From the NCBI GenBank assembly GCA_030715135.1, contig JAUYVH010000002.1, positions 310,001-374,000 of the forward strand: a DNA stretch of 64,000 nt, in the 5' to 3' direction. The translations under genes were made by a program, and so were the position numbers. The notes under the pieces were generated by a model. The model had not been told where the DNA came from. It ran no database searches and saw only the letters and a program-made list of their open reading frames with translations. Positions 1 to 7,804 of the stretch are shown one piece after another; within the stretch, counting starts at the first letter, position 1, and the number at the start of each line of letters is the position of its first letter. Origin of the DNA: Keguizhuia sedimenti (GTDB lineage: Bacteria; Pseudomonadota; Gammaproteobacteria; Burkholderiales; Burkholderiaceae_D).

Positions 1-733
1 CCACCATGTAAGCCGGCGCTCCTTTTTTCTCTGCAACTTCCCGAAGGCGATTGGAGTTTGAGCTGTTCGGGCTGCCTACGACGATCACCACGTCGACCTG
101 CGGCGCCATGAACTTGACTGCCTCCTGCCGGTTTGTCGTGGCATAGCAAATGTCGCCCTTCTTCGGCTCGACGATATTGGGAAATTTTCTTTTCAATGCC
201 GCAATCACATCCGCCGTATCGTCGACTGAAAGCGTGGTTTGCGATACATAGGCAAGCATATCCGGGTTTTTTACCTGCAGCTTATCGATGTCTGCAACTG
301 TTTCAACCAGATGCATGCCGTCTTCCGACTGGCCCATCGTGCCTTCCACCTCCGGATGGCCGTCATGCCCTATCATGATGATCTCGCGGCCTTCGCGGCG
401 CATCTTGGCCACTTCGACATGGACCTTGGTGACCAACGGACAGGTTGCATCGAATACGCTCAATCCGCGCTGCTCGGCCTCGGCCTGGACGGATTTCGAT
501 ACGCCGTGGGCGGAAAAAATGACTGTATTCCCAGGCGGAACTTCAGCAAGTTCTTCCACAAAGACAGCGCCTTTGTTGCGCAGGTCTTCTACGACATAGG
601 CATTGTGCACGATCTCGTGCCTGACATAGATGGGTGCGCCGAACTGCGCAAGCGCGCGCTCGACAATTTCGATTGCCCTGTCCACACCGGCGCAGAATCC
701 GCGCGGCTGCGCCAATAGAATTTCCTTTTCCAT
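1..733 (-). CDS. ispH: 4-hydroxy-3-methylbut-2-enyl diphosphate reductase, partial (C-terminus off the window)
   Basis: Last enzyme of the MEP isoprenoid pathway. It reduces HMBPP to IPP and DMAPP with a [4Fe-4S] cluster. Reading the minus strand from the ATG at 733 gives [20 protein letters not shown], with the first cluster Cys at residue 14. The family motifs [17 protein letters not shown] (second cluster Cys) and [14 protein letters not shown] follow. The frame is open to base 1, so about 244 codons are present and the region with the third Cys and the C-terminus lies outside. The FKBP gene upstream on the same strand ends 63 bases before, the fkpB-ispH order also seen in enterobacteria. 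Confidence 0.95.
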   Translation of the reverse strand, partial: MEKEILLAQPRGFCAGVDRAIEIVERALAQFGAPIYVRHEIVHNAYVVEDLRNKGAVFVEELAEVPPGNTVIFSAHGVSKSVQAEAEQRGLSVFDATCPLVTKVHVEVAKMRREGREIIMIGHDGHPEVEGTMGQSEDGMHLVETVADIDKLQVKNPDMLAYVSQTTLSVDDTADVIAALKRKFPNIVEPKKGDICYATTNRQEAVKFMAPQVDVVIVVGSPNSSNSNRLREVAEKKGAPAYMV

Positions 734-796
734 TTCCGTCCTTATTCGGGCGATTCGTCTTTCCGGCTCAATTCAAGTCCGAGCGCCGGCAAAGTC

Positions 797-1252
797 CTAT
801 AACACCCCGATAATCTTAACTTCGAATTTTACCGCTTGCCCGGCCAATGGATGATTAAAGTCGAACAAAGCGTAATCTGCTCCCAATTCCCTCAGTACGC
901 CGGCAAATCTGCCTCCGCCAGGCGCGTTGAATTCCACCAGATCCCCGACGGCATACTCTTCCCCGGTTTGGGATTGCTCGGACAGCAAGTCCCGCGAAAC
1001 GCGCTGTATCAAGTCCGGGTTGCGCAAACCAAAAGCCGTTCCCGGCGGCAGTTCAAATGCCTTATACGTCCCTTCCGGAAGTCCGATCAAGCACTCCTCC
1101 AATGGGGGAGCAAGCTGCCCGGTTCCCAACTGCAAAGTAGCCGGTCTTTCTTCAAACGTACTGATAATGCTTGTTCCATCCAAGGACGTGATTCTGTAAT
1201 GCAGAGTCAGGTATGAATTTTTGGCAACAACGGAATGTGATAAATTTGACAT
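797..1252 (-). CDS. fkpB: FKBP-type peptidyl-prolyl cis-trans isomerase (FkpB/SlpA-like)
   Basis: Cytoplasmic prolyl isomerase/chaperone of the SlyD/FkpB group, 151 residues. The N-terminal FKBP part reads LTLHYRITSLDGTSIISTF, then the flap-inserted region characteristic of SlpA-type proteins and a C-terminal strand VKFEVKIIGV. The start MSNLSHSVVAK at 1252 is preferred over an in-frame start 48 bases upstream because it fits family length and the extra residues are not conserved-looking. It lies just upstream of ispH on the same strand and probably shares its transcript. It is divergent from radC, leaving 117 bases for both promoters. The assignment to FkpB rather than SlyD rests on the ispH context and the absence of a His-rich tail. 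Confidence 0.88.
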   Translation of the reverse strand: MSNLSHSVVAKNSYLTLHYRITSLDGTSIISTFEERPATLQLGTGQLAPPLEECLIGLPEGTYKAFELPPGTAFGLRNPDLIQRVSRDLLSEQSQTGEEYAVGDLVEFNAPGGGRFAGVLRELGADYALFDFNHPLAGQAVKFEVKIIGVL

Positions 1253-1369
1253 CAAAATCAGGATAACAAGGGTGCTGCCATTGTAAGCCACCGCAGGCAT
1301 TTTCGCGGATGTGAGTGCACTCTCAATCCTGCCTGATCCAAACTATTTTTCTGAAAAACAAGGCATATC

Positions 1370-2044
1370 ATGGCAATTACAGACTGGCCGGAAGACTTGC
1401 GTCCGCGAGAACGCCTCATCAAGCATGGACCGCATGCATTGTCCAATGCAGAGCTGATTGCCGTTTTCTTGCGCGTCGGCGTAACGGGAAAGAGCGCAGT
1501 CGATCTCGGACGCGATATGTTAAGCCATTTTGGTTCGCTGACCAGGCTGTTTTCTGCAAGCCTTCCTGATTTTTCCGTCATCAATGGGCTAGGGCCAGCC
1601 AAGTACGCGCAGTTTCAGGCGGTTCTAGAGCTCGCGCGGCGCGCGATTACGGAAGAACTCCAGGCCGGCGTCACGCTTTCTTCGCCGCAGGCAGTACGTC
1701 AGTATCTGCACCTGCTCCTGGCGTACAAGGCCTATGAGTGCTTCGTCGTCCTGTTTCTGGATGTTAAAAATCGCCTTATCGCCTGCGAAGAATTATTTCG
1801 GGGCACCCTCACGCATGCTGCTGTCTATCCGCGTGAAGTTGTGAAAACAGCCCTCGCCCATAATGCCGCCAGCGTCATTTTTGCGCATAACCATCCGTCC
1901 GGAACTCCGATGCCCAGTTCCGCCGATTTCCACCTGACCCAAAATCTGAAACATGCCCTGGGCTTGATAGACGTGCAGGCTCTTGATCATTTCATTGTCG
2001 GAGGAAGCGATGTTTATTCCTTTGCTGAACATGGGGAAATGTAA
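1370..2044 (+). CDS. radC: RadC family JAB/MPN-domain protein
   Basis: RadC-like protein of 224 residues, full length for the family. The N-terminal half has a helix-hairpin-helix-like segment (INGLGPAKYAQFQAVLELA). The C-terminal half is a JAB1/MPN metalloprotease-like fold with the zinc motif HNHPSGTPMPSSADF preceded by the usual Glu in CEELFRGTLTHA. The historical DNA-repair role is not well supported in the literature, so the biochemical function is open. The order radC-rpmB-rpmG is the same as in E. coli. rpmB has its own promoter at 2147-2175. Confidence 0.95.
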   Translation: MAITDWPEDLRPRERLIKHGPHALSNAELIAVFLRVGVTGKSAVDLGRDMLSHFGSLTRLFSASLPDFSVINGLGPAKYAQFQAVLELARRAITEELQAGVTLSSPQAVRQYLHLLLAYKAYECFVVLFLDVKNRLIACEELFRGTLTHAAVYPREVVKTALAHNAASVIFAHNHPSGTPMPSSADFHLTQNLKHALGLIDVQALDHFIVGGSDVYSFAEHGEM

Positions 2045-2146
2045 AACCCGGATGAAATGAGACTTCGCATAGTGATATTTAATGCCGGCCAGACAAATTG
2101 TTAAATTTTTTGGATTAAAGATTTAACAGTTTTTTTCTGCAAGTAA

Positions 2147-2175
2147 TTGAATGATTTAGGCTTTTTCGCTATACT
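2147..2175 (+). promoter_or_regulatory. sigma70-type promoter for rpmB-rpmG
   Basis: TTGAAT at 2147-2152 and TATACT at 2170-2175 with an optimal 17-base spacer, in an AT-rich tract between radC and rpmB. The predicted transcript start is about 35 bases before the rpmB ATG, and AAGGAG is present just upstream of that ATG (around 2207-2212). This is a sequence-only prediction, but the match is strong. Confidence 0.75.
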
Positions 2176-2217
2176 CTCGGCTTTTCCAAGATTACGGAAT
2201 TTTTTAAGGAGTTAAAC

Positions 2218-2454
2218 ATGGCACGTGTTTGCCAAGTCACCGGGAAGGGGCCAATGGTTGGCAACAACGTTTCCCATGCAAATAACAAGACGAAGCGCCG
2301 CTTTTTGCCTAACCTGCAAAATCGCCGCATCTTTGTAGAATCCGAAAATCGCTGGGTTTCCTTGCGCGTGTCGAATGCAGGCTTGCGCGTCATCGACAAA
2401 ATCGGCATCGATGCGGTATTGACCGATATGCGCGCCCGTGGCGAAAAAATCTAA
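2218..2454 (+). CDS. rpmB: 50S ribosomal protein L28
   Basis: Large-subunit ribosomal protein of 78 residues, standard length. The N-terminus [20 protein letters not shown] and the block [13 protein letters not shown] are diagnostic of the bacterial L28 without the extra zinc-ribbon Cys pairs. It is preceded by a strong Shine-Dalgarno sequence and its own promoter and is followed 22 bases later by rpmG. Confidence 0.98.
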   Translation: MARVCQVTGKGPMVGNNVSHANNKTKRRFLPNLQNRRIFVESENRWVSLRVSNAGLRVIDKIGIDAVLTDMRARGEKI

Positions 2455-2476
2455 TTAGTAGAGTAAAGGAAGAATC

Positions 2477-2644
2477 ATGGCGAAAAGCGGCCGCGACAAG
2501 ATCAAGCTGGAATCGACTGCAGGAACGGGTCATTTCTACACCACGACCAAGAACAAGCGCACCACGCCTGAAAAAATGGAGATCATGAAGTTTGATCCCA
2601 AGGCACGCAAACACGTTGCTTACAAAGAAACCAAGATCAAATAA
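2477..2644 (+). CDS. rpmG: 50S ribosomal protein L33
   Basis: Large-subunit ribosomal protein of 55 residues, the usual length. The start [18 protein letters not shown] and the [20 protein letters not shown] block identify L33. It is the C-minus form, lacking the CXXC zinc-binding pairs. It is co-transcribed with rpmB and ends 17 bases before a rho-independent terminator. Confidence 0.97.
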   Translation: MAKSGRDKIKLESTAGTGHFYTTTKNKRTTPEKMEIMKFDPKARKHVAYKETKIK

Positions 2645-2661
2645 AGCACTGCTTGCATACA

Positions 2662-2696
2662 AAAGACCTGCACGGTTTGCTCTGCAGGTCTTTTTG
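2662..2696 (+). terminator. rho-independent terminator of rpmB-rpmG
   Basis: Stem AAAGACCTGCA / TGCAGGTCTTT (2662-2672 with 2683-2693) around a 10-base loop, followed by a T run. It sits immediately after rpmG. Confidence 0.9.
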
Positions 2697-2742
2697 TTTG
2701 CGCACTGAAAAGAACGAACGTTTTCCGTTCAAAGGCAGGAAT

Positions 2743-2774
2743 AAAAAAGCCCGGACAAGATCCGGGCTTTTTTG
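2743..2774 (-). terminator. bidirectional terminator downstream of the desaturase gene
   Basis: Stem AAAAAGCCCGGA / TCCGGGCTTTTTT with the short loop CAAGA. The A run and T run on both sides let it act in both directions. It lies between the convergent rpmG and desaturase genes and probably ends the desaturase transcript. Confidence 0.85.
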
Positions 2775-2791
2775 TCACTGCTTAGTTTACA

Positions 2792-4003
2792 TCAGGTATA
2801 GCTGCGCAGACGGAACGAGAATTCCTGCAACGCCCTGATACCGGACGCTTCAGCTCGCGCGCACCAATCCTGCAGCAAGTGCAGCAACTGATCCCGGCTG
2901 AAATGGGAACGCTCCCAGATTGCTGCCAGCTCGATACGCATATCGTGCATTGTCTGCAAGGCCTTGCTATGCGCCAGCAATTCGCTTAATTGCTGTTTCT
3001 GCGGCGCCGCCAGCATAGTAGGTTCACGTTTCAAGAGCTTTTTGGAGGCTTTGAGATGGTGGTGTTCGACACCAGCTTTGTTTTTCAACTGCTCCACCTC
3101 TTCATGCCAGGTGCGCTTCAGCGACTTGGCATATTTGGCCATTACATCATAGCGGTTTGAAATGACTGACTGCAGCGTATCGAGGTCAACATTCTGTTTC
3201 GCTGGGTTGAATTTAGGCTCAGGCGCCACCTTTTTTACCTTTGCCAAACCCGCCATTTCAAGCATGCGGATATACATCCAGCCGATATCGAACTCATACC
3301 ATTTGTTGGAAAGCTTGGCCGAGCTGCCAAAAGTATGGTGATTGTTATGCAGCTCCTCGCCGCCAATCAAGATACCAATCGGAAACACATTGGTCGCAGC
3401 ATCGTTGCATTCATAGTTGCGATAGCCCCAGTAATGGCCGATGCCATTGATAATCCCCGCTGCGGTAATCGGAATCCACAGCATCTGCACTGCCCATACC
3501 GTCAAACCGATCATGCCGAACAGCAAAAGGTCGACCACCAGCATGATGGACACGCCTAACGCGCTGTACTTCTGATAGAGATTACGCTCGATCCAGTCAT
3601 CCGGCGCACCATGCCCGAATTTCTGAATGGTCTCCTTGTTTTTCGCTTCGGCGCGATAAAGCTCCGCACCTTCCAGCAAGACCTTCTTGATGCCGCGGGT
3701 AACCGGGCTATGCGGATCGTCTTCAGTTTCGCATCGCGCATGATGCTTACGATGGATTGCCGCCCATTCCCTGGTAACCATGCCGGTCGTCAGCCACAGC
3801 CAGAAACGGAAGAAATGAGCCGGGATCGGATGCAGGTCCAACGCCCTGTGCGCCTGGCAACGATGTAGATAAATGGTTACAGCCGCAATCGTGATGTGCG
3901 TAACGGCAAGCGTGAAAAAGAAAATTTGCCAACCGGTTGCATTCAGCAATCCGTTTGACAGGAAATTAAGAATTACGTCGATTATTGCATTAAAAGTCAT
4001 CAA
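2792..4003 (-). CDS. membrane fatty acid (acyl-CoA) desaturase
   Basis: Integral-membrane di-iron desaturase of 403 residues that introduces a double bond into acyl chains, probably delta-9. The three histidine boxes are intact: HRCQAHRA, HRKHH and HNNHH. Hydrophobic segments at about residues 20-45, 60-75 and 155-190 make up the membrane core. The extended C-terminal region of about 130 residues (from KAKVKKVAPEPKF on) is charged and probably cytoplasmic; it is found in the proteobacterial DesA/PA0286-like group. The gene is monocistronic, with a terminator after it and a 307-base upstream region. Substrate position is inference from family membership. Confidence 0.9.
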   Translation of the reverse strand: MMTFNAIIDVILNFLSNGLLNATGWQIFFFTLAVTHITIAAVTIYLHRCQAHRALDLHPIPAHFFRFWLWLTTGMVTREWAAIHRKHHARCETEDDPHSPVTRGIKKVLLEGAELYRAEAKNKETIQKFGHGAPDDWIERNLYQKYSALGVSIMLVVDLLLFGMIGLTVWAVQMLWIPITAAGIINGIGHYWGYRNYECNDAATNVFPIGILIGGEELHNNHHTFGSSAKLSNKWYEFDIGWMYIRMLEMAGLAKVKKVAPEPKFNPAKQNVDLDTLQSVISNRYDVMAKYAKSLKRTWHEEVEQLKNKAGVEHHHLKASKKLLKREPTMLAAPQKQQLSELLAHSKALQTMHDMRIELAAIWERSHFSRDQLLHLLQDWCARAEASGIRALQEFSFRLRSYT

Positions 4004-4310
4004 TACTCCAAGAAGAACATGCGCTCTTTTTCAAGCAAGACAACTTACAGCAAAAAGTCTCGCCCAATCAAAGCACAATTGTACCCTTTTTCCTTGTTTT
4101 TATCTGTAAAAACAAAGTGTTGGAGTAAAGTATTCACAACGATTAGCTTGAGATATTCAGTTTTGCATCAAGTCGATCGGCGCAGTCATTGAGCACTCAG
4201 CAGACTTTATTTGAATAACGTTAAATCATTTCGTCAAACTGGTGAAATGACAAAATAACAATTCCCTCTGAAGCAATCAGAGTGTAGCTACATTACTTCA
4301 AACGCCGAAT
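4004..4310. other. AT-rich intergenic region
   Basis: 307 bases without a supported gene, between the start of the desaturase gene and the end of the PLD-nuclease gene. It should hold the desaturase promoter on the minus strand. One imperfectly placed inverted repeat, TCATTTC (4226-4232) / GAAATGA (4244-4250), has an 11-base loop and no T run; its role is unclear. No RNA gene is apparent. Confidence 0.5.
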
Positions 4311-4883
4311 CTATTTTTCGAGAGGAACAGCTTTCTGATAATGACGCTTCCAGTTCATTTCGTAACGGGCGGCAAGTGAAGGATTATTGCGGACGATAAG
4401 AATGTTTTCCGCATTTTTGTGCTGCGCAGTCCAGCTGAAATTAAAACTGCCGGTAATGACTGTTGCCTGCGGCGTAGCGGCATCAATGACAATGACCTTG
4501 TTATGCGCATTCTCATAGTCGGTCTCGAGCCAGACACCGATTCCAGCAGAAGCGAGAGTAACAAGCCGTGAACTTGGAACCTCGGCATGCTTGCGCGCAT
4601 CGGCAAGGACCCGCACATCGACGCCGCGCCTTTTCGCAGAGATCAAGGCTTGCGCGATGTTCTTATTGGTCAATAGGTAGGCCTGAACCAGGATTTGCTG
4701 CTTTGCCTGGTCGATTGCCTCGTTGATGATCCCTTCAACGTCATCCCATGGAGCAAATGCCGCCTGCAACGAGCCTTGCACCGCGGTGCTTGGTACTTGC
4801 GCTTCGCGTGCCTGCACCGAAGCGGCAAGAAATGATAGATAGACGGCACAAATTATTCTGCAGGGAATGTGCCGTCCGATCAT
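4311..4883 (-). CDS. phospholipase D-family (Nuc-like) endonuclease, secreted
   Basis: Small single-domain PLD-superfamily protein of 190 residues with one HKD-type motif, AHNKVIVIDAATPQATVITGSFNFSW in part (AHNKVIVID then TGSFNFS). It is the size of the Nuc/BfiL type, which dimerises to form one active site. An N-terminal hydrophobic stretch (ICAVYLSFLAASVQA) predicts export to the periplasm. The ATG overlaps the end of the upstream RsmB-like gene by 4 bases, so it is translationally coupled as the third gene of a purN operon. Phospholipase activity is unlikely at this size; nuclease is the better guess, but the substrate is unproven. Confidence 0.83.
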   Translation of the reverse strand: MIGRHIPCRIICAVYLSFLAASVQAREAQVPSTAVQGSLQAAFAPWDDVEGIINEAIDQAKQQILVQAYLLTNKNIAQALISAKRRGVDVRVLADARKHAEVPSSRLVTLASAGIGVWLETDYENAHNKVIVIDAATPQATVITGSFNFSWTAQHKNAENILIVRNNPSLAARYEMNWKRHYQKAVPLEK

Positions 4884-6136
4884 TTTTTCCGTTCAAGTAC
4901 CGCGGCAAAGAATCCGTCAGTTTGATGCAAATGAGGGAAAAGTCGCAAATACTCTCCGGCCTGCAAAGGAATCTTTTGCTCGGCCAACACATCGTTCATC
5001 GGCACCAGAACAAAATCTTCATGTGTCGAAAGGAACTGGGCAACAACCGCTTCGTTCTCTTCGTCCAGGATGCTGCAGGTAGCATAAACCAGGCGCCCTC
5101 CTGGTTTTACCAGCCGCGCCGCGCCGGCCAGAATTCCGTGCTGCTTTGCATTGAGTTCATTGACGGACTGCTGGGTATGGCGCCATTTCATATCCGGATT
5201 GCGCCGCAAGGTTCCCAGGCCGCTGCACGGTGCGTCTACCAGAACCCGGTCGACTTTGCCGGCCAGTCGCTTCACCTTGATGTCATTCTCATGCGCGATC
5301 ACCACCGGATGCACATTGGACAGCCCGCTTCTGGCAAGCCGCGGCTTCAGCTTGCTCAAGCGCTTTTCTGCCACGTCAAAGGCATAAAGCCGTCCGGTAT
5401 TGCGCATGGCTGCGCCCAGAGCCAGGGTCTTGCCGCCCGCCCCGGCACAAAAATCCACGACCATTTCGCCGCGCTTGGCGCCCACCAGCTGTGCCAGCAA
5501 CTGACTTCCCTCATCCTGCACTTCAATTGCGCCGTCCTTGAACAAGCTTAGATTCTGCAGTGCGGGCTTTCTCGCCAGGCGTATACCCAAAGGCCCGTAA
5601 GGCGTAGGCTGACAATCGACTGATGCTTCCGTCAATGCGGCAAGCGCTTCTTCACGTGAGCTCTTCAGGGCATTGACGCGCAAATCCAGGGGTGCCGGAC
5701 GGTTCAGTCCCTCGGCTATCCGAATCGTCTCCTCTTCGCCATAGCGTGCAATCAATTTATCCAGCAACCACTGCGGAAGATTCGTGCGCAGGAGCAGAGG
5801 CAAATTGCTGCGGTCAATCTGCATGACGCGCATCAGCCATTGCTTTTCTTCCTCGGACAGGCCGCCGATGGAATCGACTCCTACTGCGTCAGCCAAGCCC
5901 AGCAGGCTCAAGCGCCGCATGGCGGAGCCGCTGCCAGACTCGGAGAAATTGGTATAAGCAGACCTGTTGCGCAACAAGCCATATACGGCTTCGGCGATGA
6001 CGCCACGTTCGCGCGAGCCGATTTTTGGATGTGCCCGGAAAAAATAGGACAGCGTCACATCGGCCGGACCTGTAAAACGCAATACTTCGCGCAGGACTTC
6101 TTCAGTCCACGTAACAATTGCCGGCGGCAATCTCAT
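4880..6136 (-). CDS. RsmB/NOP-family RNA (cytosine-5)-methyltransferase
   Basis: SAM-dependent m5C RNA methyltransferase of 418 residues. The N-terminal part (about residues 5-130) resembles the NusB-like domain of RsmB. The catalytic domain follows with SAM loop DFCAGAGGKTLALGA, the Cys-bearing motif VDAPCSGLGTLRRNPD and the second Cys motif ATCSI. The C-terminal end LFPHLHQTDGFFAAVLERKK is typical of the family. The target may be 16S rRNA C967 or another site. Burkholderiales usually have a separate rsmB near fmt, so this is probably a paralogue. It overlaps both purN (upstream) and the PLD nuclease (downstream) by 4 bases. Confidence 0.9.
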   Translation of the reverse strand: MRLPPAIVTWTEEVLREVLRFTGPADVTLSYFFRAHPKIGSRERGVIAEAVYGLLRNRSAYTNFSESGSGSAMRRLSLLGLADAVGVDSIGGLSEEEKQWLMRVMQIDRSNLPLLLRTNLPQWLLDKLIARYGEEETIRIAEGLNRPAPLDLRVNALKSSREEALAALTEASVDCQPTPYGPLGIRLARKPALQNLSLFKDGAIEVQDEGSQLLAQLVGAKRGEMVVDFCAGAGGKTLALGAAMRNTGRLYAFDVAEKRLSKLKPRLARSGLSNVHPVVIAHENDIKVKRLAGKVDRVLVDAPCSGLGTLRRNPDMKWRHTQQSVNELNAKQHGILAGAARLVKPGGRLVYATCSILDEENEAVVAQFLSTHEDFVLVPMNDVLAEQKIPLQAGEYLRLFPHLHQTDGFFAAVLERKK

Positions 6137-6750
6137 GAGTAATCCTTTTCAACAATATGCACGCGCCCGTTTTCAATTTTTAATTTGCCTTCAATGAAGC
6201 AATGGACCGCGTGCGGATAAATTATGTGTTCTTGCTGCAGCACCCTCGCCGCGAGCGTTTCTTCCGTATCGTTTTCCAGGACGGGAACGACGGCTTGCGA
6301 GATAATGGGTCCGTGATCGAGTTCCGCCGTTACAAAATGCACTGTAGCTCCGTGCACTTTTACTCCTGTATCGAGTGCCCGCCGGTGCGTGTTCAGTCCT
6401 GTGAAGCTCGGCAGCAAGGATGGGTGAATATTCAGCATGCGTCCCGCATAATGCTCGACAAACCCAGCAGTGAGAATCCGGAGAAATCCGGCAAGCACAA
6501 CCAGGTCAGGTACGAAGCTATCGATTTTCTCCTGCAGCGCCTGATCGAAGGCTTCGCGTGTAGGGAATTCCTGATGCGAGATAACAAAGGTCGGAATTCC
6601 ATACGATGCCGCAGTCTTCAAGCCTGGGGCATCACGGCGATTGCTGATGACAGCAGCTATGGTGGCCGGCCATCTTTCATTTGCAGCGGCACGGACAATT
6701 GCCTCCATATTGCTGCCCGTCCCGGAAATCAGGATCACAATATTTTTCAT
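6133..6750 (-). CDS. purN: phosphoribosylglycinamide formyltransferase
   Basis: GAR transformylase of de novo purine synthesis, using 10-formyl-THF; 205 residues. The start MKNIVILISGTGSNMEAI at 6750 carries the phosphate-binding loop and is preferred to an upstream in-frame start. The catalytic signature is MLNIHPSLLPSFTGLNTHRRAL (read as MLNIHPSLLPSF then GLNTHRRAL), with Asn and His, and the Asp is in HFVTAELDHGPII. It is the first gene of a tight three-gene operon with the RsmB-like methyltransferase and the PLD nuclease. Confidence 0.96.
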   Translation of the reverse strand: MKNIVILISGTGSNMEAIVRAAANERWPATIAAVISNRRDAPGLKTAASYGIPTFVISHQEFPTREAFDQALQEKIDSFVPDLVVLAGFLRILTAGFVEHYAGRMLNIHPSLLPSFTGLNTHRRALDTGVKVHGATVHFVTAELDHGPIISQAVVPVLENDTEETLAARVLQQEHIIYPHAVHCFIEGKLKIENGRVHIVEKDYS

Positions 6751-6834
6751 GGGGCGAATTGTACCGTAGCGCTCGGCAAGCCATGGCAAATATAAAGCGC
6801 GGGACCGGTCCCGCCCCTCACAAATACGGAGAAC

Positions 6835-7305
6835 TTACTGAAAGGAATAAAAGACGCGGAACGCGACTTTTTTGTCCGCCCAGAAATCGGCGGCATCGCG
6901 AAAAACATCCAGCAGGGTTTCGCGAGCTTCCCGGTCGAATTTTGGTGTATTGGGCAACTGTTCCAGAACAACAAGAAAGCCGGTCTGTTTGCCGGCCTTA
7001 TGCACAAGGCTAGTCAGGCAATCAGACAGCGCATCAAAATTCTTGCCGAAATATTTGGGAAAATGAAACGCATCGGCGATGACCCCAAGCACCTGCTGCT
7101 TCGTGACGGCGTGACCGCAATGCGCATAGAGAAAGTGCTGTCCCAAGCGCACTGCCTCACTCTGAAGATCTGTCACGCGGAAAGCACGAATCGACTGCAC
7201 CACATTGGGAGGCACGGACTTGAGCAACTCTCCATCCTTCGGCTGTGGTGGCACCGCTTCAGGTTTGACTGGTTCAGGAAGAGTATAGATATTTACCGCG
7301 CTCAT
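6835..7305 (-). CDS. barstar-family ribonuclease inhibitor
   Basis: Cytoplasmic inhibitor of barnase-type RNases, 156 residues. The barstar fold occupies about residues 60-150, with the helix-loop region HFPKYFGKNFDALSDCLTSL typical of the family (YFGKNxDAL). About 50 N-terminal residues rich in Pro and acidic residues precede it. The ATG at 7305 lies 4 bases after the stop of the upstream RNase gene, so the two are co-transcribed. A longer in-frame start overlapping the RNase gene exists but is not credible. Its role is to protect the producer until the RNase is exported. Confidence 0.9.
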   Translation of the reverse strand: MSAVNIYTLPEPVKPEAVPPQPKDGELLKSVPPNVVQSIRAFRVTDLQSEAVRLGQHFLYAHCGHAVTKQQVLGVIADAFHFPKYFGKNFDALSDCLTSLVHKAGKQTGFLVVLEQLPNTPKFDREARETLLDVFRDAADFWADKKVAFRVFYSFQ

Positions 7306-7309
7306 TGCA

Positions 7310-7681
7310 TTATTCCCGGATACGCTTGAAAGTCGCGTAGTGGTCTTCAGTGTAATAGTATTCAAGCGGTTCGGGAGGGCGTCCGCCTGCAACGATGCGC
7401 TTTGCCCCGCGGTTGCGTGCACCTGGGGTTTTGACGGTAAATTCACGGTAATATCCGCGTTTATGCTTGGGTAGATGTCCTTCATAGTTTCCAAAAGTCT
7501 TGCCGTCTTGCGTATAAGGAAATGGGCCACCCTGTTTAATCAACAACATTGTATGCCGGGCTTCCTTTGGAAGCTTTGCGTATGAAATCTCTTCCAACTG
7601 ATCCAGGGTCCTGCCGGACGCACTCAACCAGACCGAAATTCCTATAAACAGGACGAGCCAATTTTTTAGCTGTTTTAGCAA
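7310..7681 (-). CDS. secreted barnase/RNase Sa-type guanyl-specific ribonuclease
   Basis: Extracellular RNase of 123 residues of the microbial N1/T1 family, cleaving after G. A hydrophobic N-terminus (LVLFIGISVWLSASG) predicts secretion. The mature domain runs from about residue 33, with GGPFPYTQDGKTFGNYE, then GYYREFTVKTPGARNRGAKR and YTEDHYATFKRI. These supply the catalytic Glu (YYREFTV), Arg (RGAKR) and His (DHYATF) expected from RNase Sa. It is immediately upstream of its barstar-like inhibitor. It could act as a toxin against competitors or as a scavenging nuclease; the sequence does not decide. Confidence 0.9.
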   Translation of the reverse strand: MLKQLKNWLVLFIGISVWLSASGRTLDQLEEISYAKLPKEARHTMLLIKQGGPFPYTQDGKTFGNYEGHLPKHKRGYYREFTVKTPGARNRGAKRIVAGGRPPEPLEYYYTEDHYATFKRIRE

Positions 7682-7804
7682 GAAAAGCCTTTTACATCGG
7701 AATTTTGATATTTAGACAAGCAATGAGCTATACCGTAGGGTAACGTTTTGTCGGAAACGAATCAACCCGGAATGCTATAACAACGCGAACTTGTTGAATT
7801 TATG

